A stretch of 64,000 nucleotides of DNA, from NCBI RefSeq assembly GCF_030413615.1, contig NZ_CP129236.1:1720001-1784000 (forward strand). The letters are read 5' to 3'. The DNA comes from Planococcus shixiaomingii (GTDB lineage Bacteria; Bacillota; Bacilli; Bacillales_A; Planococcaceae). This document shows, piece by piece, positions 43,482-54,438 of this stretch. The notes under the pieces were generated by a model, which ran no database searches, was not told the DNA's origin, and saw nothing but the letters and a program-made list of their open reading frames with translations. Position numbers and translations under genes: made by a program. Each line of letters begins with the position of its first letter. Positions within the stretch are counted from its first letter, which is position 1.

Positions 43482-43973
43482 GTGTTTAAAGAAGAAAATG
43501 AGAAAATCAGAAAAGCTCTATTAAATGCGGTTGAAGGGAAGCCAGATGAACTTCTGAACCGGAAACCATCCGAAGACGCCTGGTCACCGATTCAAATCCT
43601 CGATCATTTGCAGTTGATGGAGACAGCAATTGCGAAAAGTGTTTCCAAACAGCTTGTAAATGAAGGAAGTGAAAAAGCTTCAAAAAAACCGATTGGGCTA
43701 TCTGTCAGCCGAATGGTCAAAGTGAAAGCACCGAATTACGTCGTTCCGACCGAAGAATTTGTTTCTCTTGAGGAAATGAAACAGCGCTTAGCAACATCGC
43801 GGTCATTTCTTTACGGAGTATACGACAGCACGATAGAAGAAGTGCTGGAACAAAAATCGATGCCTCATCCGATTTTCGGGAAAGTTCCATTAAATCAATG
43901 GTTTCCATTTGTCGGCCTTCATGAAAAACGGCATTTAAAACAGCTGGAAAAAACGTTGAAACAACTTTCTTAA
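43482..43973 (+). CDS. DinB-superfamily (DUF664/YfiT-like) protein
   Basis: A 163-residue four-helix-bundle protein with the three-histidine metal site seen as ILDHLQLME (His about 43) and GLHEKRHLKQLEK (two His near 147 and 151). Relatives include bacillithiol-S-transferases and thiol-dependent enzymes; this one is not assignable. GTG 43482 has AGGAGAG (43467-43473) at 8 bases. It precedes aconitase on the same strand but acnA has its own promoter. Confidence 0.8.
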   Translation: MFKEENEKIRKALLNAVEGKPDELLNRKPSEDAWSPIQILDHLQLMETAIAKSVSKQLVNEGSEKASKKPIGLSVSRMVKVKAPNYVVPTEEFVSLEEMKQRLATSRSFLYGVYDSTIEEVLEQKSMPHPIFGKVPLNQWFPFVGLHEKRHLKQLEKTLKQLS

Positions 43974-44023
43974 GCGTTCTAGGTAATTCAAAAAACTTAT
44001 CAAGATCTATAATTTTAATGTAA

Positions 44024-44052
44024 TTTACTTATGCGTTACTTTTGGTTATGAT
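44024..44052 (+). promoter_or_regulatory. Sigma-A promoter of acnA
   Basis: -35 TTTACT (44024-44029), 17-bp spacer, -10 TATGAT (44047-44052). Confidence 0.65.
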
Positions 44053-44113
44053 GGAAGAGGAGAAAAGAAGCTATTAAGAGCCTTTTCAGTAGATTCAAAG
44101 GAGGAACATGATC

Positions 44114-46828
44114 ATGGCAAAAAGCAGTTTGCACAACAGCCGTACTTCTTTTGAGCTAAATGGCAAAACGTATAACTATTACCGTTTAGCTGCGTTAGAA
44201 GAAGCAGGAATCGCGAAAGTATCACGCCTTCCTTATTCAGTGAAAGTTTTGTTGGAGTCAGTATTACGCCAGCACGACGGATATGTTATCAAAGACGAGC
44301 ATGTTGAAGAGTTGGCAAAATGGGGCAAAGATGCGAACAAAGAAGCAGAAGTTCCATTTAAACCATCACGCGTTATCCTTCAAGATTTCACCGGTGTTCC
44401 TGTAGTCGTAGACTTAGCTGCACTTCGTTCAGCAATGGCTGAACTTGGCGGAGATCCGGACAAAATTAACCCTGAAATTCCAGTTGATCTTGTAATTGAC
44501 CACTCAGTACAAGTTGACAACTATGGAACAAACGATTCGCTACGCATCAACATGGAACTTGAGTTCGACCGTAACGCTGAGCGTTACCAGTTCCTTAGCT
44601 GGGCTCAAAAAGCCTACGACAACTACCGCGCTGTTCCACCGGCAACGGGTATCGTTCACCAAGTAAACTTGGAATATTTAGCGAACGTAGTACACGCAGT
44701 AGAAAATGCAGACGGCACATTTGAAACGTTCCCGGATACATTGGTTGGTACGGATTCCCATACAACCATGATCAACGGAATCGGCGTTCTTGGATGGGGC
44801 GTTGGCGGTATCGAAGCAGAAGCTGGCATGTTAGGCCAACCTTCATACTTCCCAATCCCAGAAGTTATCGGCGTTAAAATGACTGGCGAATTGCCAAACG
44901 GTGCAACTGCAACAGATTTGGCGTTAAAAGTTACTGAAACATTGCGTAAAAAAGGCGTAGTAGGCAAATTTGTCGAGTTCTTCGGCCCGGGCGTAACGAA
45001 ATTGCCGCTTGCCGACCGTGCGACAATTGCCAATATGGCTCCTGAATACGGCGCAACTTGCGGATTTTTCCCGGTAGACGAAGAAGCGCTTGATTACATG
45101 CGTTTAACTGCACGTGATGCAGATCAAATCGCAGTAACAAAAGCTTACTTGCAAGCGAACGATATGTTCTTCACTGTTGAGAACGAAGATCCAATCTACA
45201 CAGATGTAGTAGAAATGGACCTTTCGAAAATCGAACCAAACCTTTCTGGACCAAAACGTCCGCAAGATTTGATTCCTTTATCTCATATGAAGACAGAATT
45301 CAACAAAGCTGTAACGGCTCCAGAAGGACCACACGGTTTTGCGCTTGATGCAAATGAAATCGCGAAAACAGCAACAGTTAACTTCAAAGACGGCAAATCC
45401 GTTGAGATGAAAACTGGTTCACTTGCTATCGCGGCGATTACATCTTGTACGAACACTTCCAACCCATACGTAATGCTGGGCGCTGGTTTAGTAGCGAAAA
45501 AAGCAGTAGAAAAAGGCTTAACGCCGCCTGCATACGTGAAAACTTCATTGGCTCCAGGTTCAAAAGTCGTAACAGGCTATTTGAACGATGCTGGCTTGCT
45601 TGACTACATGAACCAAATTGGTTTCAACCTTGTCGGTTACGGCTGTACAACGTGTATCGGTAACTCAGGTCCATTGCTTCCTGAAATTGAAGATGCAATT
45701 CTTGATAACGATTTGTTGGTGTCTTCAGTTCTTTCAGGTAACCGTAACTTTGAAGGACGTATCCACCCGCTTGTTAAAGCCAACTACTTAGCTTCTCCAA
45801 TGCTGGTTGTTGCTTATGCACTTGCAGGAACTGTCGATATCGATTTCGCAGTGGATCCAATTGGAAAAGACCAACAAGGCAACGATGTCTTCTTCAAAGA
45901 TATCTGGCCAACAACTGAAGAAATTAAAGAAGTTGTTAAACGCACTGTTACACCTGATCTTTTCCGCAAGGAATATGCTCGGGTATTCAATGAAAACGAA
46001 GCATGGAACGCTATTGAAACTAATGACGATGCTTTGTATGCGTTTGATGAGACTTCAACTTATATTCAAAACCCGCCGTACTTTGAAGGCCTTTCTAAAG
46101 AGCCGGCACCGATCCAACCATTATCTGACCTTCGCGTAGTTGCGAAATTTGCAGATTCTATTACAACTGACCACATTTCACCAGCAGGAGCTATCGGCAA
46201 AGATACACCAGCCGGGAAATACTTGCGTGAAAACGGCGTAGAACCACGTAACTTCAACTCTTACGGATCTCGCCGTGGTAACCACGAAGTCATGATGCGC
46301 GGAACGTTCGCGAACATCCGCATCCGTAACCAAGTGGCACCAGGAACTACAGGCGGTTACACAACTTACTGGCCAACTGGTGAAACAATGGCGATCTACG
46401 ATGCTGCGATGAGATACCAAGAACGCGGTACTGGTCTTGCAATCTTGACTGGTAAAGATTATGGTATGGGCTCTTCACGTGACTGGGCTGCTAAAGGAAC
46501 ATTCCTGCTTGGCATCAAAACAGTCATTGCTGAAAGCTACGAGCGTATTCACCGTTCAAACCTTGTGATGATGGGTGTTCTTCCGCTTCAATTCTTGAAC
46601 GGGCAAAACGCTGATTCACTAGGCTTGACTGGCCGCGAGTCCATCTCAGTAAACTTGTCGGATGACGTGAAACCACGTGATATCCTGCAAGTGACAGCAA
46701 CTGCTGAAGACGGCAAAGTAACACAATTCGACGTATTGGCTCGCTTCGATTCTGAAGTGGAAGTCGACTACTACCGCCACGGCGGAATCCTGCAAATGGT
46801 TCTTCGCAACAAATTGCTGGAAGTATAA
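44114..46828 (+). CDS. acnA: Aconitate hydratase A
   Basis: A 904-residue [4Fe-4S] TCA-cycle enzyme converting citrate to isocitrate; in Bacillales it can also act as an iron-responsive RNA-binding protein. Cluster cysteines are visible in [13 protein letters not shown] (about 437-449) and [12 protein letters not shown] (about 504-515), and the C-terminal swivel domain has [19 protein letters not shown] 44114 is preferred over ATG 44108 because AAGGAGG (44098-44104) is 9 bases from the former. It is the citB counterpart of the B. subtilis yne region and has its own promoter and terminator. Confidence 0.97.
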   Translation: MAKSSLHNSRTSFELNGKTYNYYRLAALEEAGIAKVSRLPYSVKVLLESVLRQHDGYVIKDEHVEELAKWGKDANKEAEVPFKPSRVILQDFTGVPVVVDLAALRSAMAELGGDPDKINPEIPVDLVIDHSVQVDNYGTNDSLRINMELEFDRNAERYQFLSWAQKAYDNYRAVPPATGIVHQVNLEYLANVVHAVENADGTFETFPDTLVGTDSHTTMINGIGVLGWGVGGIEAEAGMLGQPSYFPIPEVIGVKMTGELPNGATATDLALKVTETLRKKGVVGKFVEFFGPGVTKLPLADRATIANMAPEYGATCGFFPVDEEALDYMRLTARDADQIAVTKAYLQANDMFFTVENEDPIYTDVVEMDLSKIEPNLSGPKRPQDLIPLSHMKTEFNKAVTAPEGPHGFALDANEIAKTATVNFKDGKSVEMKTGSLAIAAITSCTNTSNPYVMLGAGLVAKKAVEKGLTPPAYVKTSLAPGSKVVTGYLNDAGLLDYMNQIGFNLVGYGCTTCIGNSGPLLPEIEDAILDNDLLVSSVLSGNRNFEGRIHPLVKANYLASPMLVVAYALAGTVDIDFAVDPIGKDQQGNDVFFKDIWPTTEEIKEVVKRTVTPDLFRKEYARVFNENEAWNAIETNDDALYAFDETSTYIQNPPYFEGLSKEPAPIQPLSDLRVVAKFADSITTDHISPAGAIGKDTPAGKYLRENGVEPRNFNSYGSRRGNHEVMMRGTFANIRIRNQVAPGTTGGYTTYWPTGETMAIYDAAMRYQERGTGLAILTGKDYGMGSSRDWAAKGTFLLGIKTVIAESYERIHRSNLVMMGVLPLQFLNGQNADSLGLTGRESISVNLSDDVKPRDILQVTATAEDGKVTQFDVLARFDSEVEVDYYRHGGILQMVLRNKLLEV

Positions 46829-46842
46829 GAAACGAAAAACCA

Positions 46843-46869
46843 AAAGGCTGCCCTCGGGCAGCCTTTTTA
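46843..46869 (+). terminator. Terminator of acnA
   Basis: AAAGGCTGCC/GGCAGCCTTT stem, CTCG loop, T run. Confidence 0.92.
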
Positions 46870-46922
46870 ATTGCGGAAAAACATTTTAAGTAAACGAGAA
46901 TAGGTAATCTAATTGTTATTTC

Positions 46923-47024
46923 GCAAAACAGCTGCGAAGACATTGGCCGAAGCCTGTGAGGGCAAGTCTTTGCGACGAAGCAGCGTAGCGATGCAGGAGC
47001 ACAGGGTTTTCCCCGCTGTTTTGC
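46923..47024. repeat. Palindromic dispersed repeat, copy 2
   Basis: It begins GCAAAACAGC and ends GCTGTTTTGC like the element at 8294-8409. Inner arms GCGAAGAC/GTCTTTGC can pair. Its right half (46968-47010) is 40/43 identical to 48173-48215. It lies between acnA and yneP in a long gene-free gap. Confidence 0.8.
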
Positions 47025-47353
47025 TTCATAACTTGCATAATAAACAAGACAAGTTTACATGAAATTTTTAAATGAGTTTTTTAAACACTTTTTTATAAAA
47101 TGAATTGCACGTAATAAAACATAGCAATCAAGGAAAGAGGGCTTTTGGCGGTTCATAAGCTTCTCAGCGAATCTTATACGGGCCATAGCTTCTAAATTTT
47201 TATTTGTTTAATAGGAATCGTTAGAGCAAAATGGTGACTAGTGGGCTTTTCACTGGAATTGAAGCTTTAAATAAAAGGTAGTTAATGGCAGCCTTTTATT
47301 TTTTATTAATTGGACAATGTTTTGTATACTTACATATGAGGTGAAATAAGAAA
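47025..47353. other. Gene-free gap before yneP
   Basis: AT-rich, 329 bases. The only structure I see is AATAAAAGG/CCTTTTATT (about 47271-47305), which could end an unseen short transcript, and a promoter-like TTGGAC...TATACT just before yneP (about 47310-47334). No open frame is convincing. Confidence 0.45.
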
Positions 47354-47791
47354 ATGCATATAAGTGAAAAAGAAGTAGAGATCCGCTATGCGGAAACAGA
47401 TCAGATGGGAGTTGTCTATCACGCCAACTACATTATCTGGCTGGAGCTGGGACGAACTAAATTGATTGAAGATGTCGGGTTTACCTATGCGGAAATGGAA
47501 AGCCAAGGCTTCTTGTCGCCAGTGACCGACATTTCCATCCAATATAAAGCGTCGCTGCGCTACGGCCAAAAAGCGATTGTCCGGACTTGGGTAGAAGAAC
47601 ACGGCAAGATGCGTACGACATATGGCTATGAGATTCTGCACGAAGACGGCACTATCGCTGCAAAGGCCACATCCGAGCACGTAGTTGTCAAAAAAGATTC
47701 GTTCCGTCCGGTGTCGCTCAGCAGAATTTATCCGGAGTGGCACGCAAAATACGAAGAAATCAAGAAGGATCCAAATGGCGTTCGGAGTTAA
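47354..47791 (+). CDS. yneP: Acyl-CoA thioesterase, YbgC/YneP type
   Basis: A 145-residue hotdog-fold thioesterase. The N-terminal signature YAETDQMGVVYHANYIIWLE (about 12-31) carries the catalytic Asp and the Tyr-His-Asn motif. It hydrolyses acyl-CoA thioesters; the preferred chain length is unknown. It is followed with a 17-base overlap by yneQ, as in B. subtilis after citB. Confidence 0.9.
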   Translation: MHISEKEVEIRYAETDQMGVVYHANYIIWLELGRTKLIEDVGFTYAEMESQGFLSPVTDISIQYKASLRYGQKAIVRTWVEEHGKMRTTYGYEILHEDGTIAAKATSEHVVVKKDSFRPVSLSRIYPEWHAKYEEIKKDPNGVRS

Positions 47792-48083
47792 ACGTGAAGA
47801 ACTGCAGCGTTGGAAACAGGATGTGGAAGCAGGGAAAATCGCTTTTTTGACGCATTACTGGGTTGACGAGCGGTTTCCGGGCTGCGACACGGTGACAAAG
47901 GTCGGCTGCTGCGATTTGGAAAAGCTCGGCGAGTGGGGAAGACAATACGGCTTGCGGCCGGAATGGATGGATTTGCGGGGGAATTATCCGCACTTTGATC
48001 TCTTCGGCGATCGGCAAAGCCAAATTTTGACCGCTGAAGGCATAAACGATCAATTAAAAAAATTCAATATAAGAAAAGCGTAG
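47775..48083 (+). CDS. yneQ: YneQ-like protein of unknown function
   Basis: A 102-residue cytoplasmic protein, Trp- and Cys-containing (THYWVDERFPGCDTVTKVGC, WMDLRGNYPHFDLFGDRQ). It matches the YneQ position next to yneP and, as far as I can recall, its length and N-terminal half. ATG 47775 (AAGAAGGA upstream) lies inside the end of yneP, suggesting coupling. The function is unknown; conserved Asp/His/Cys residues could bind metal. Confidence 0.78.
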   Translation: MAFGVKREELQRWKQDVEAGKIAFLTHYWVDERFPGCDTVTKVGCCDLEKLGEWGRQYGLRPEWMDLRGNYPHFDLFGDRQSQILTAEGINDQLKKFNIRKA

Positions 48084-48172
48084 GCGCCCGAGTAGCCCCG
48101 ACAAATAGAAAAGCAAAAGTGCCTGTCCAGCTCTGACAGGCAAGAAATGGACCAAAGGCAGTTGGGCCATTT

Positions 48173-48215
48173 CTTTGCGACGAAGCAGCGCAGCGATGCA
48201 GGAGCACAAGATTTT
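48173..48215. repeat. Partial copy of the dispersed repeat
   Basis: 43 bases match 46968-47010 at 40 positions (CTTTGCGACGAAGCAGCG, then AGCGATGCAGGAGCACA). To its left AGAAATGGACC/GGCCATTTCT forms its own hairpin. The whole gap 48084-48333 between yneQ and the yneR terminator looks like repeat-derived, gene-free sequence. Confidence 0.75.
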
Positions 48216-48333
48216 AAGGCGGACTGGCGAAGCGGTGCTTTTTGCCGCACAGCCGGGCTGACTTATGACCCGAAGAGCTAGGCACTGAAGACTAGACAAG
48301 CCCTCGAGAGGCTGGCCGCCGAAGACTGGACAT

Positions 48334-48366
48334 AAAAAAAGCGTGAGAGAAATCTCACGCTTTTTC
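48334..48366. terminator. Bidirectional terminator at the end of yneR
   Basis: AAAAAGCGTGAGA/TCTCACGCTTTTT stem with flanking A and T runs. Confidence 0.9.
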
Positions 48367-48648
48367 GTATGCATACGCCAATTCGTTTAGTTCATCGTTG
48401 ACGGTTACATGCAAATTGTGTTCATCGAAATACCATTCATCGCTTTTTTCAATGAAAAACGTAACGCCGTCATGTTTCGTTTCGACTGCTGACTCGTGTG
48501 GCTGATCTTTTGTCACGCCAAGAGAAAACCCTGGCTGCAATTTGCTGGAACCGCCATAACGGACAAAAAATCGAACGTTTTCGCCAGCCGTTGTTTCCAT
48601 TTCTTCTTTAAACCACTGCATTGCATCTTCACTTATGATGATTTCCAC
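48355..48648 (-). CDS. yneR: HesB/IscA-like protein YneR
   Basis: A 97-residue beta-rich protein of the HesB/YadR/YfhF group. Unlike true A-type Fe-S carriers it has no cysteines; positions are taken by other residues (FFVRYGGSSKLQPGFSLGV). The function is unknown. GTG 48648 is chosen because AAGGA lies 10 bases upstream; an in-frame GTG at 48657 is too close to that RBS. It is read with plsY on the minus strand. Confidence 0.82.
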   Translation of the reverse strand: MEIIISEDAMQWFKEEMETTAGENVRFFVRYGGSSKLQPGFSLGVTKDQPHESAVETKHDGVTFFIEKSDEWYFDEHNLHVTVNDELNELAYAYEKA

Positions 48649-48675
48649 TCGCTGCACGTCCTTCCAATCGATTAA

Positions 48676-49266
48676 CTACCATTTTACTTTTGGTTCAGTG
48701 CCGTTCCGTATTCGGGAAATATTCGCTCTGTGCCGATAAATGATGAACGATGCCAATATGATGATGACGATCATAAACGGATAGTCACCGGTATTAATTG
48801 CGTAAATGGTGGTGTAAATGATGAAAACTATTGCTAAAATAATGGAAGAAAGTGAAACCATTTTCGTAATTTTCAAAGCAATCAGCAGCACCACAACCGC
48901 CATTAAAAACAACGGCCATTGGTAGCCGAGCAAGATTCCGCCGGAAGTCGCCACAGCTTTACCGCCCTTAAATTTCGCAAATACAGGAAAAATATGACCG
49001 ATGACAGCAATTAGGCCAAGGACTAACGGGTGAATCGGAGTTGCTATTGCCAAAGGCAAGATCGTTGCGGCCGTTCCTTTTAAAATATCCAACACGGTGA
49101 CGACAATACCGGCTTTTGCGCCAAGTATCCGAAATGTGTTGGTGGCGCCTAAATTCCCGCTTCCTTTCGTTCGAATGTCCGTCTTGTAAAAAATCTTTCC
49201 AATCCACAAAGCAGATGGAATCGAGCCAAGCAAGTAAGCTATCATTACGGGAAGCAGTATATCCAT
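48676..49266 (-). CDS. plsY: Glycerol-3-phosphate acyltransferase PlsY
   Basis: A 196-residue integral membrane enzyme with about five helices. It acylates glycerol-3-phosphate from acyl phosphate, the first step of phospholipid synthesis. Cytoplasmic loop motifs are visible: GSIPSALWIGK (about 13-23), DIRTKGSGNLGATNTFR (about 30-46), KFKGGKAVATSGGILL (about 98-113). Divergent from yneT; downstream is yneR. The corresponding gene in B. subtilis is yneS. Confidence 0.95.
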   Translation of the reverse strand: MDILLPVMIAYLLGSIPSALWIGKIFYKTDIRTKGSGNLGATNTFRILGAKAGIVVTVLDILKGTAATILPLAIATPIHPLVLGLIAVIGHIFPVFAKFKGGKAVATSGGILLGYQWPLFLMAVVVLLIALKITKMVSLSSIILAIVFIIYTTIYAINTGDYPFMIVIIILASFIIYRHRANISRIRNGTEPKVKW

Positions 49267-49400
49267 TGTGAACTCCTTTAAAACATCCAGATTTATGTTT
49301 TAATTTTACCATGAAGGGCAAACTTTAAACAATAGAAGCAATTTATTCAGCAAACAAGAAAAGTTCAAGTATGATAGAATAAAAAGGACAGGTGATTGCA

Positions 49401-49808
49401 ATGAACAACCCAAGCCGCGATAAAATCAAAGAAATTTTGGATGAATCGAAAACGATTGCCGTGATCGGCCTAAGCCCGAATCCGAACCGGACATCGTTCA
49501 TGGTGTCCGAAGCGATGCAAAAAGCGGGGTACCGGATCATTCCGGTCAATCCTCAAGCTGATGAAATACTCGGTGAGAAAAGCTATGCATCGTTAAGCGA
49601 AATTCCGCATCCGGTAGATATCGTCAACGTTTTCAGACGCAGTGAGTTCTTAAAAGGCATCGCCGAAGAGTTTGTAAAAATGGATTGTCCGGTATTTTGG
49701 ACACAGTTGAATGTGGTAGACGAAGAAGTCTTTAACCAACTGACCGATGCCGGGTATACGGTCATTATGGACCGTTGCATCAAAGTGGAACACGCCATCT
49801 TGAAATAA
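49401..49808 (+). CDS. yneT: CoA-binding domain protein YneT
   Basis: A 135-residue stand-alone Rossmann CoA-binding domain (IAVIGLSPNPNRTSFMVSEA at about 20-39, then YRIIPVNPQADEILG). The function is unknown; relatives bind CoA or acyl-CoA. ATG 49401 follows AGGTG; in-frame GTG at 49392 is less likely. It lies between plsY and parE as in B. subtilis. Confidence 0.88.
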   Translation: MNNPSRDKIKEILDESKTIAVIGLSPNPNRTSFMVSEAMQKAGYRIIPVNPQADEILGEKSYASLSEIPHPVDIVNVFRRSEFLKGIAEEFVKMDCPVFWTQLNVVDEEVFNQLTDAGYTVIMDRCIKVEHAILK

Positions 49809-49824
49809 TAAGGCATTTCTGAAA

Positions 49825-49848
49825 GAAGGGCGCCTAGCGCTCTTTTTC
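49825..49848 (+). terminator. Terminator of yneT
   Basis: AGGGCGC/GCGCTCT stem (one G-T pair), CTA loop, five T. Confidence 0.78.
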
Positions 49849-49856
49849 TATGATTA

Positions 49857-49886
49857 TTGACAGATGGGCGTGTTATGGAATACGAT
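49857..49886 (+). promoter_or_regulatory. Sigma-A promoter of parEC
   Basis: -35 TTGACA (49857-49862), 18-bp spacer, -10 TACGAT (49881-49886). Confidence 0.65.
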
Positions 49887-49899
49887 TATAGAACAAATA

Positions 49900-49913
49900 C
49901 GAACAGATGTTTG
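49900..49913. promoter_or_regulatory. LexA (SOS) box of parEC
   Basis: CGAACAGATGTTTG fits the Bacillus LexA consensus CGAACRNRYGTTYG at all positions. It lies just after the predicted parE transcription start and 14 bases before the start codon. parEC is a known LexA target in B. subtilis. Confidence 0.85.
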
Positions 49914-49927
49914 TTGGAGGGAAATTG

Positions 49928-51898
49928 ATGGCTAAAATTCAAAATACGGCATACAACGAAGAAGCGATCCAGGTACTCGAGGGCTTAGATGCCGTTAGAA
50001 AACGGCCGGGGATGTATATCGGTTCGACTGATACACGCGGTCTTCATCATCTAGTCTATGAAATCGTCGACAATTCCGTCGATGAAGCATTGGCTGGATT
50101 TGGTGATAAAATCAGCGTGGTTATCCATGAAGATAACAGCATCAGCGTCCGTGACTTTGGCCGCGGGATGCCGACCGGCATGCACCGAAGCGGCAAACCG
50201 ACGCCGGAAGTCATTTTGACGGTGCTCCATGCAGGTGGGAAATTCGGCCAAGGCGGCTATAAAACAAGCGGCGGGCTGCACGGTGTAGGGGCGTCCGTCG
50301 TCAATGCCTTATCGGAATTCCTAGAAGTGACCATCTACCGGGACGGCAGAAAATACCGCCAGCGTTTTGAAAACGGCGGCAAAGCCGTCACAACATTAGA
50401 AGAAATCGGCACCACAAAAGAAACCGGAACATTGATTCATTTCTTGCCGGACAAAACGATTTTTTCAGCGACGAAATACAATTACGACACGCTCAGCGAA
50501 CGGCTGCGCGAATCGGCATTCCTGTTAAAAGGCTTGAAAATCGAACTAATCGACAAACGCACTGAACAGCAAGATTTGTTTTACTATGAAACCGGCATTG
50601 AAGCGTTTGTCGCGTATTTGAATGAGGAAAAAGACGTCCTGCATCCAGTGGCTTACATCGAAGGAAAGCAAGATGAGATGGAAGTGGAGTTTTCGTTCCA
50701 GTTTAACGACGGCTATTCCGAAACGATCTTGTCATTCGTCAACAACGTCCGTACACGCGACGGCGGAACGCATGAAACCGGTGCTAAAGCGGCCATGACG
50801 CGTGTATTCAACGACTATGCCCGGAAAATCAACTTATTGAAAGACAAAGATAAAAACTTAGAAGGCTCTGATATTCGCGAAGGAATTTCAGCGATTGTTT
50901 CCGTGCGCATTCCGGAAGCGCTGCTGCAATTTGAAGGGCAGACGAAAAGCAAGCTCGGCACAAGTGAAGCACGAAGCATCGTGGATGCGGTTGTCCAGCA
51001 AAAACTGATGTACTTTTTGGAAGAAAACGCGGAGCTTAGCGCATCCCTCGTCCGAAAAGCTATACGGGCATCGCAAGCTCGCCTTGCTGCACGGAAAGCA
51101 CGCGAAGATGCCCGCAACGGCAAAAAACGCAAAAAATCCGATGTCTTGCTGTCGGGCAAATTGACGCCTGCGCAGTCACGGAATGCCTCGAAAAACGAAT
51201 TGTATCTAGTCGAAGGGGACTCGGCGGGCGGTTCAGCCAAACAAGGGCGCGATCGCACGTTCCAAGCGATTTTGCCGCTGCGCGGGAAAGTTGTCAACAC
51301 GGAAAAAGCGAAATTGGAAGATATTATGAAAAACGAAGAAATCTCGACAATCATCCATGCCATTGGCGGCGGAGTATCGCCTGAATTCTCCGTAGAAGAC
51401 ATCGCGTACAACAAAGTTATCATTATGACCGATGCTGATACCGACGGCGCGCACATTCAAGTGCTCTTGTTGACGTTCTTCTATCGATATATGAAACCGC
51501 TCATTGAAGCAGGGAAGATTTTCATTGCACTTCCACCGCTTTACAAAGTATCCAAAGGCATTGGAAAAAAAGAAGTGATCGATTATGCGTGGACAGAAGC
51601 AGACCTTGAAGCGTCGACAAAAAAAGTCGGCAAAGGCTATATTCTTCAGCGCTATAAAGGTCTTGGCGAGATGAACGCCGACCAGTTATGGGAAACAACC
51701 ATGAATCCCGAAACACGAACGTTAATCCGTGTGACCATTGAGGACGGAGCTCGCGCAGAGCGGCGCATTACGACGCTGATGGGCGATAAAGTAGAGCCAA
51801 GACGGAAATGGATTGAAAACAACGTAGATTTCGGCATGGAAGATGACAGCAATATTCTCGAGAACGAATTGCTGCACGCTGAGGAGGAACTTGTATGA
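49928..51898 (+). CDS. parE: Topoisomerase IV subunit B
   Basis: A 656-residue GHKL ATPase subunit for decatenating replicated chromosomes. ATP-site motifs are [13 protein letters not shown] (about 43-55), [13 protein letters not shown] and [15 protein letters not shown] (about 117-131). The TOPRIM domain carries [15 protein letters not shown] and [13 protein letters not shown] with the metal acids. ATG 49928 follows TTGGAGGG; the in-frame ATG at 49907 lies inside the LexA box. It overlaps parC by four bases (ATGA). Confidence 0.96.
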   Translation: MAKIQNTAYNEEAIQVLEGLDAVRKRPGMYIGSTDTRGLHHLVYEIVDNSVDEALAGFGDKISVVIHEDNSISVRDFGRGMPTGMHRSGKPTPEVILTVLHAGGKFGQGGYKTSGGLHGVGASVVNALSEFLEVTIYRDGRKYRQRFENGGKAVTTLEEIGTTKETGTLIHFLPDKTIFSATKYNYDTLSERLRESAFLLKGLKIELIDKRTEQQDLFYYETGIEAFVAYLNEEKDVLHPVAYIEGKQDEMEVEFSFQFNDGYSETILSFVNNVRTRDGGTHETGAKAAMTRVFNDYARKINLLKDKDKNLEGSDIREGISAIVSVRIPEALLQFEGQTKSKLGTSEARSIVDAVVQQKLMYFLEENAELSASLVRKAIRASQARLAARKAREDARNGKKRKKSDVLLSGKLTPAQSRNASKNELYLVEGDSAGGSAKQGRDRTFQAILPLRGKVVNTEKAKLEDIMKNEEISTIIHAIGGGVSPEFSVEDIAYNKVIIMTDADTDGAHIQVLLLTFFYRYMKPLIEAGKIFIALPPLYKVSKGIGKKEVIDYAWTEADLEASTKKVGKGYILQRYKGLGEMNADQLWETTMNPETRTLIRVTIEDGARAERRITTLMGDKVEPRRKWIENNVDFGMEDDSNILENELLHAEEELV

Positions 51899-54330
51899 CA
51901 CCAACCGAACGTTTTCAAGATTTAGCACTAGAGGAAGTCATCGGCGATCGGTTCGGGCGCTATAGTAAATACATTATTCAAGACCGGGCGCTGCCAGATG
52001 CGCGCGACGGCTTAAAGCCGGTTCAACGCCGGATTTTATATGCCATGTACCGGGAAGGCAACACGAACGACAAAGCTTTCCGGAAATCGGCAAAAACTGT
52101 CGGTAACGTTATTGGTAACTACCACCCGCACGGTGACAGTTCTGTATACGAAGCGATGGTCCGCTTGAGCCAGGATTGGAAAATCCGCCATATGCTCGTC
52201 GAAATGCACGGCAACAACGGTTCGATGGACGGGGATTCACCGGCCGCGATGCGTTACACGGAAGCGCGCCTATCGGCGATTTCTTCCGAATTGCTGCGCG
52301 ATATTGACAAGCGTACTGTGGAATTCATTCCAAACTTTGATGATTCCGATATGGAGCCGACTGTTTTGCCGGCTCGTTTCCCGAATTTGATGGTTAACGG
52401 TTCGACCGGGATTTCCGCCGGGTACGCGACCGATATTCCGCCCCACGCATTGCACGAAGTGCTTGATGCAGTGTTGATGCGCATGGACAACCCGCAAGCG
52501 ACAGTCGATGAGTTAATGACCGTCATACAAGGTCCGGATTTCCCGACCGGCGGGATAATCCAAGGCGTCGACGGTATCCGAAAAGCTTATGAAACGGGCA
52601 AAGGCAAAATCATCGTCCGTTCAAAAGCGGTGATTGAACCGCTCAAAGGCGGAAAAGAACAAATCGTCGTCACAGAAATCCCGTTTGAAGTCAACAAAGC
52701 AACGATGATCAAGAAAATGGATGATCTCCGTTTTGACCGCAAACTTGAAGGCATTTCAGAAGTACGTGATGAATCCGACCGCACGGGACTCAGAATCGTT
52801 ATTGAACTAAAAAAAGATGTTCAAGCAAAAGGCATCTTGAATTACCTTTATAAAAACACTGATCTTCAAGTGAGCTACAACTTCAACATGGTGGCCATCT
52901 ACAAACGCCGCCCGACGATGATGACACTGCAAAGTTTACTGGATGCATACATCGCCCACCAAAAAGAAATCGTCACCAAACGGGCGGAATTTGATCTGCA
53001 AAAAGCCAACGACCGCATGCACATCGTGGAAGGCTTGATCAAAGCGTTGTCGATTTTGGATAAAGTGATCAAAACGATCCGCGCTTCAAAAGACAAACGC
53101 GATGCCAAAAACAATTTGATTGCGTCGTTCGACTTTTCAGAAGCGCAGTCGGAAGCGATTGTTTCCTTGCAGCTTTACCGCTTGACGAATACTGATATCA
53201 CCGATCTTCGCAAAGAAGAAAGCGATTTGAAAAAACTCATCGAGGAATTGACGGGAATTTTGACAAGCGCTACAAAACTGAAAAACGTCATCAAAAAAGA
53301 ATTGGCAGGCATACGCAAGCAATTTGCGGAACCGCGCCGTTCGGTCATTGAAGATAAAATTGAAGAAATCACCATTACCCGTGAAGTGATGATCCCAAGC
53401 GAAGAAGTTGTCGTATCGGTGACGAAAGAAGGCTATGTGAAACGCACGAGCGTCCGTTCACATGCTGCATCGAACGGCCAGGATTTCGCGATGAAAGAAT
53501 CGGATCATCTGCTCTTCGAAGGGAATTTGAATACGCAGCACACCGTTTTGATTTTCACGACGGCCGGGAATTTCGTATATCAACCGATCAACGAATTGCC
53601 GGATATCAAGTGGAAAGATCTCGGCCAGCATTTATCGAGCATCGTGCCGCTTGAACCGAACGAAACAATACTTGCTGTTTATCCATTTGAAAACTTTAAT
53701 GCCGATGCCAGCATCGTCACGGTTTCGAAATTCGGTCAAGTGAAACGTTCCGCGCTGAAAGATTACCATGTCCAGCGCTATTCGCGGGCCATTAAGACAA
53801 TGAACTTGAAAAATGGCGACGAAATGGTCTTTGCAGGCTTCATGACCAATGAAACCGAATTGTTTGTGGCCACAAACCACGCATACGGTGTTCGGTTCCC
53901 GCTTGAGGAAATCCCGATTACGGGGCTACGCACAAGCGGAGTCAAAGGCGTCAATTTGAAGGATGTCGATTCCGTTGTTTCTGCCGTAATGCTGAACCCG
54001 GAAGTAAAACAAGATCTAATCTTAGTTACGCAGCGCGGAGCTGCGAAGAAAATGAAGCTCCAAGAATTTGAAACAGGCAGCCGGGCAAAACGCGGCGTAG
54101 TCATGCTTCGAGAATTGAAATCGAATCCGCACCGAGTCGTGGCTGTTGTCAGCTCAACCGGTAAAGATGAAGTGCTTCTGGTTACAGAAAAAGATATTCG
54201 CTTAACCATTGCCGTCAACAACTTGAAACCGGTCGACCGATACTCCAACGGTTCGTTTGTCATCGATGAAGGAACAGAAGGCAAAGTAGTAGCGGTTTAC
54301 AAGAAAGACGAGCCAGGAAAAGAAATATAA
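51895..54330 (+). CDS. parC: Topoisomerase IV subunit A
   Basis: An 811-residue DNA-cleaving subunit. The quinolone-resistance region reads [20 protein letters not shown] (about 77-96), with the Ser and Glu of quinolone-susceptible enzymes. The catalytic Tyr lies in [12 protein letters not shown] (about 119-130). A C-terminal beta-pinwheel (about 500-800) has repeated GxxxxxxxP-like blades. It is translated in coupling with parE under the LexA-boxed promoter and ends at the terminator at 54339. Confidence 0.97.
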   Translation: MTPTERFQDLALEEVIGDRFGRYSKYIIQDRALPDARDGLKPVQRRILYAMYREGNTNDKAFRKSAKTVGNVIGNYHPHGDSSVYEAMVRLSQDWKIRHMLVEMHGNNGSMDGDSPAAMRYTEARLSAISSELLRDIDKRTVEFIPNFDDSDMEPTVLPARFPNLMVNGSTGISAGYATDIPPHALHEVLDAVLMRMDNPQATVDELMTVIQGPDFPTGGIIQGVDGIRKAYETGKGKIIVRSKAVIEPLKGGKEQIVVTEIPFEVNKATMIKKMDDLRFDRKLEGISEVRDESDRTGLRIVIELKKDVQAKGILNYLYKNTDLQVSYNFNMVAIYKRRPTMMTLQSLLDAYIAHQKEIVTKRAEFDLQKANDRMHIVEGLIKALSILDKVIKTIRASKDKRDAKNNLIASFDFSEAQSEAIVSLQLYRLTNTDITDLRKEESDLKKLIEELTGILTSATKLKNVIKKELAGIRKQFAEPRRSVIEDKIEEITITREVMIPSEEVVVSVTKEGYVKRTSVRSHAASNGQDFAMKESDHLLFEGNLNTQHTVLIFTTAGNFVYQPINELPDIKWKDLGQHLSSIVPLEPNETILAVYPFENFNADASIVTVSKFGQVKRSALKDYHVQRYSRAIKTMNLKNGDEMVFAGFMTNETELFVATNHAYGVRFPLEEIPITGLRTSGVKGVNLKDVDSVVSAVMLNPEVKQDLILVTQRGAAKKMKLQEFETGSRAKRGVVMLRELKSNPHRVVAVVSSTGKDEVLLVTEKDIRLTIAVNNLKPVDRYSNGSFVIDEGTEGKVVAVYKKDEPGKEI

Positions 54331-54338
54331 TTTCAAAG

Positions 54339-54373
54339 AAAAGCGGATCCGAACATAATCGGGTCCGCTTTTT
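54339..54373 (+). terminator. Terminator of parEC
   Basis: AAAGCGGAtCC and GGgTCCGCTTT arms with a 10-base loop and five T. Confidence 0.87.
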
Positions 54374-54438
54374 AATGAGGAAAAAGAGAGTAAAAGATAG
54401 GTTAAGCATTGAAAATAAGAGAAAGTAACACTTTCACC

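Noticed and set aside
44030..44113. CcpC-type or CodY-type operator before acnA
   Set aside because: TTAT/ATAA words are present but no arrangement fits ATAA-N7-TTAT or AATTTTCWGAAAATT well enough in this AT-rich stretch.
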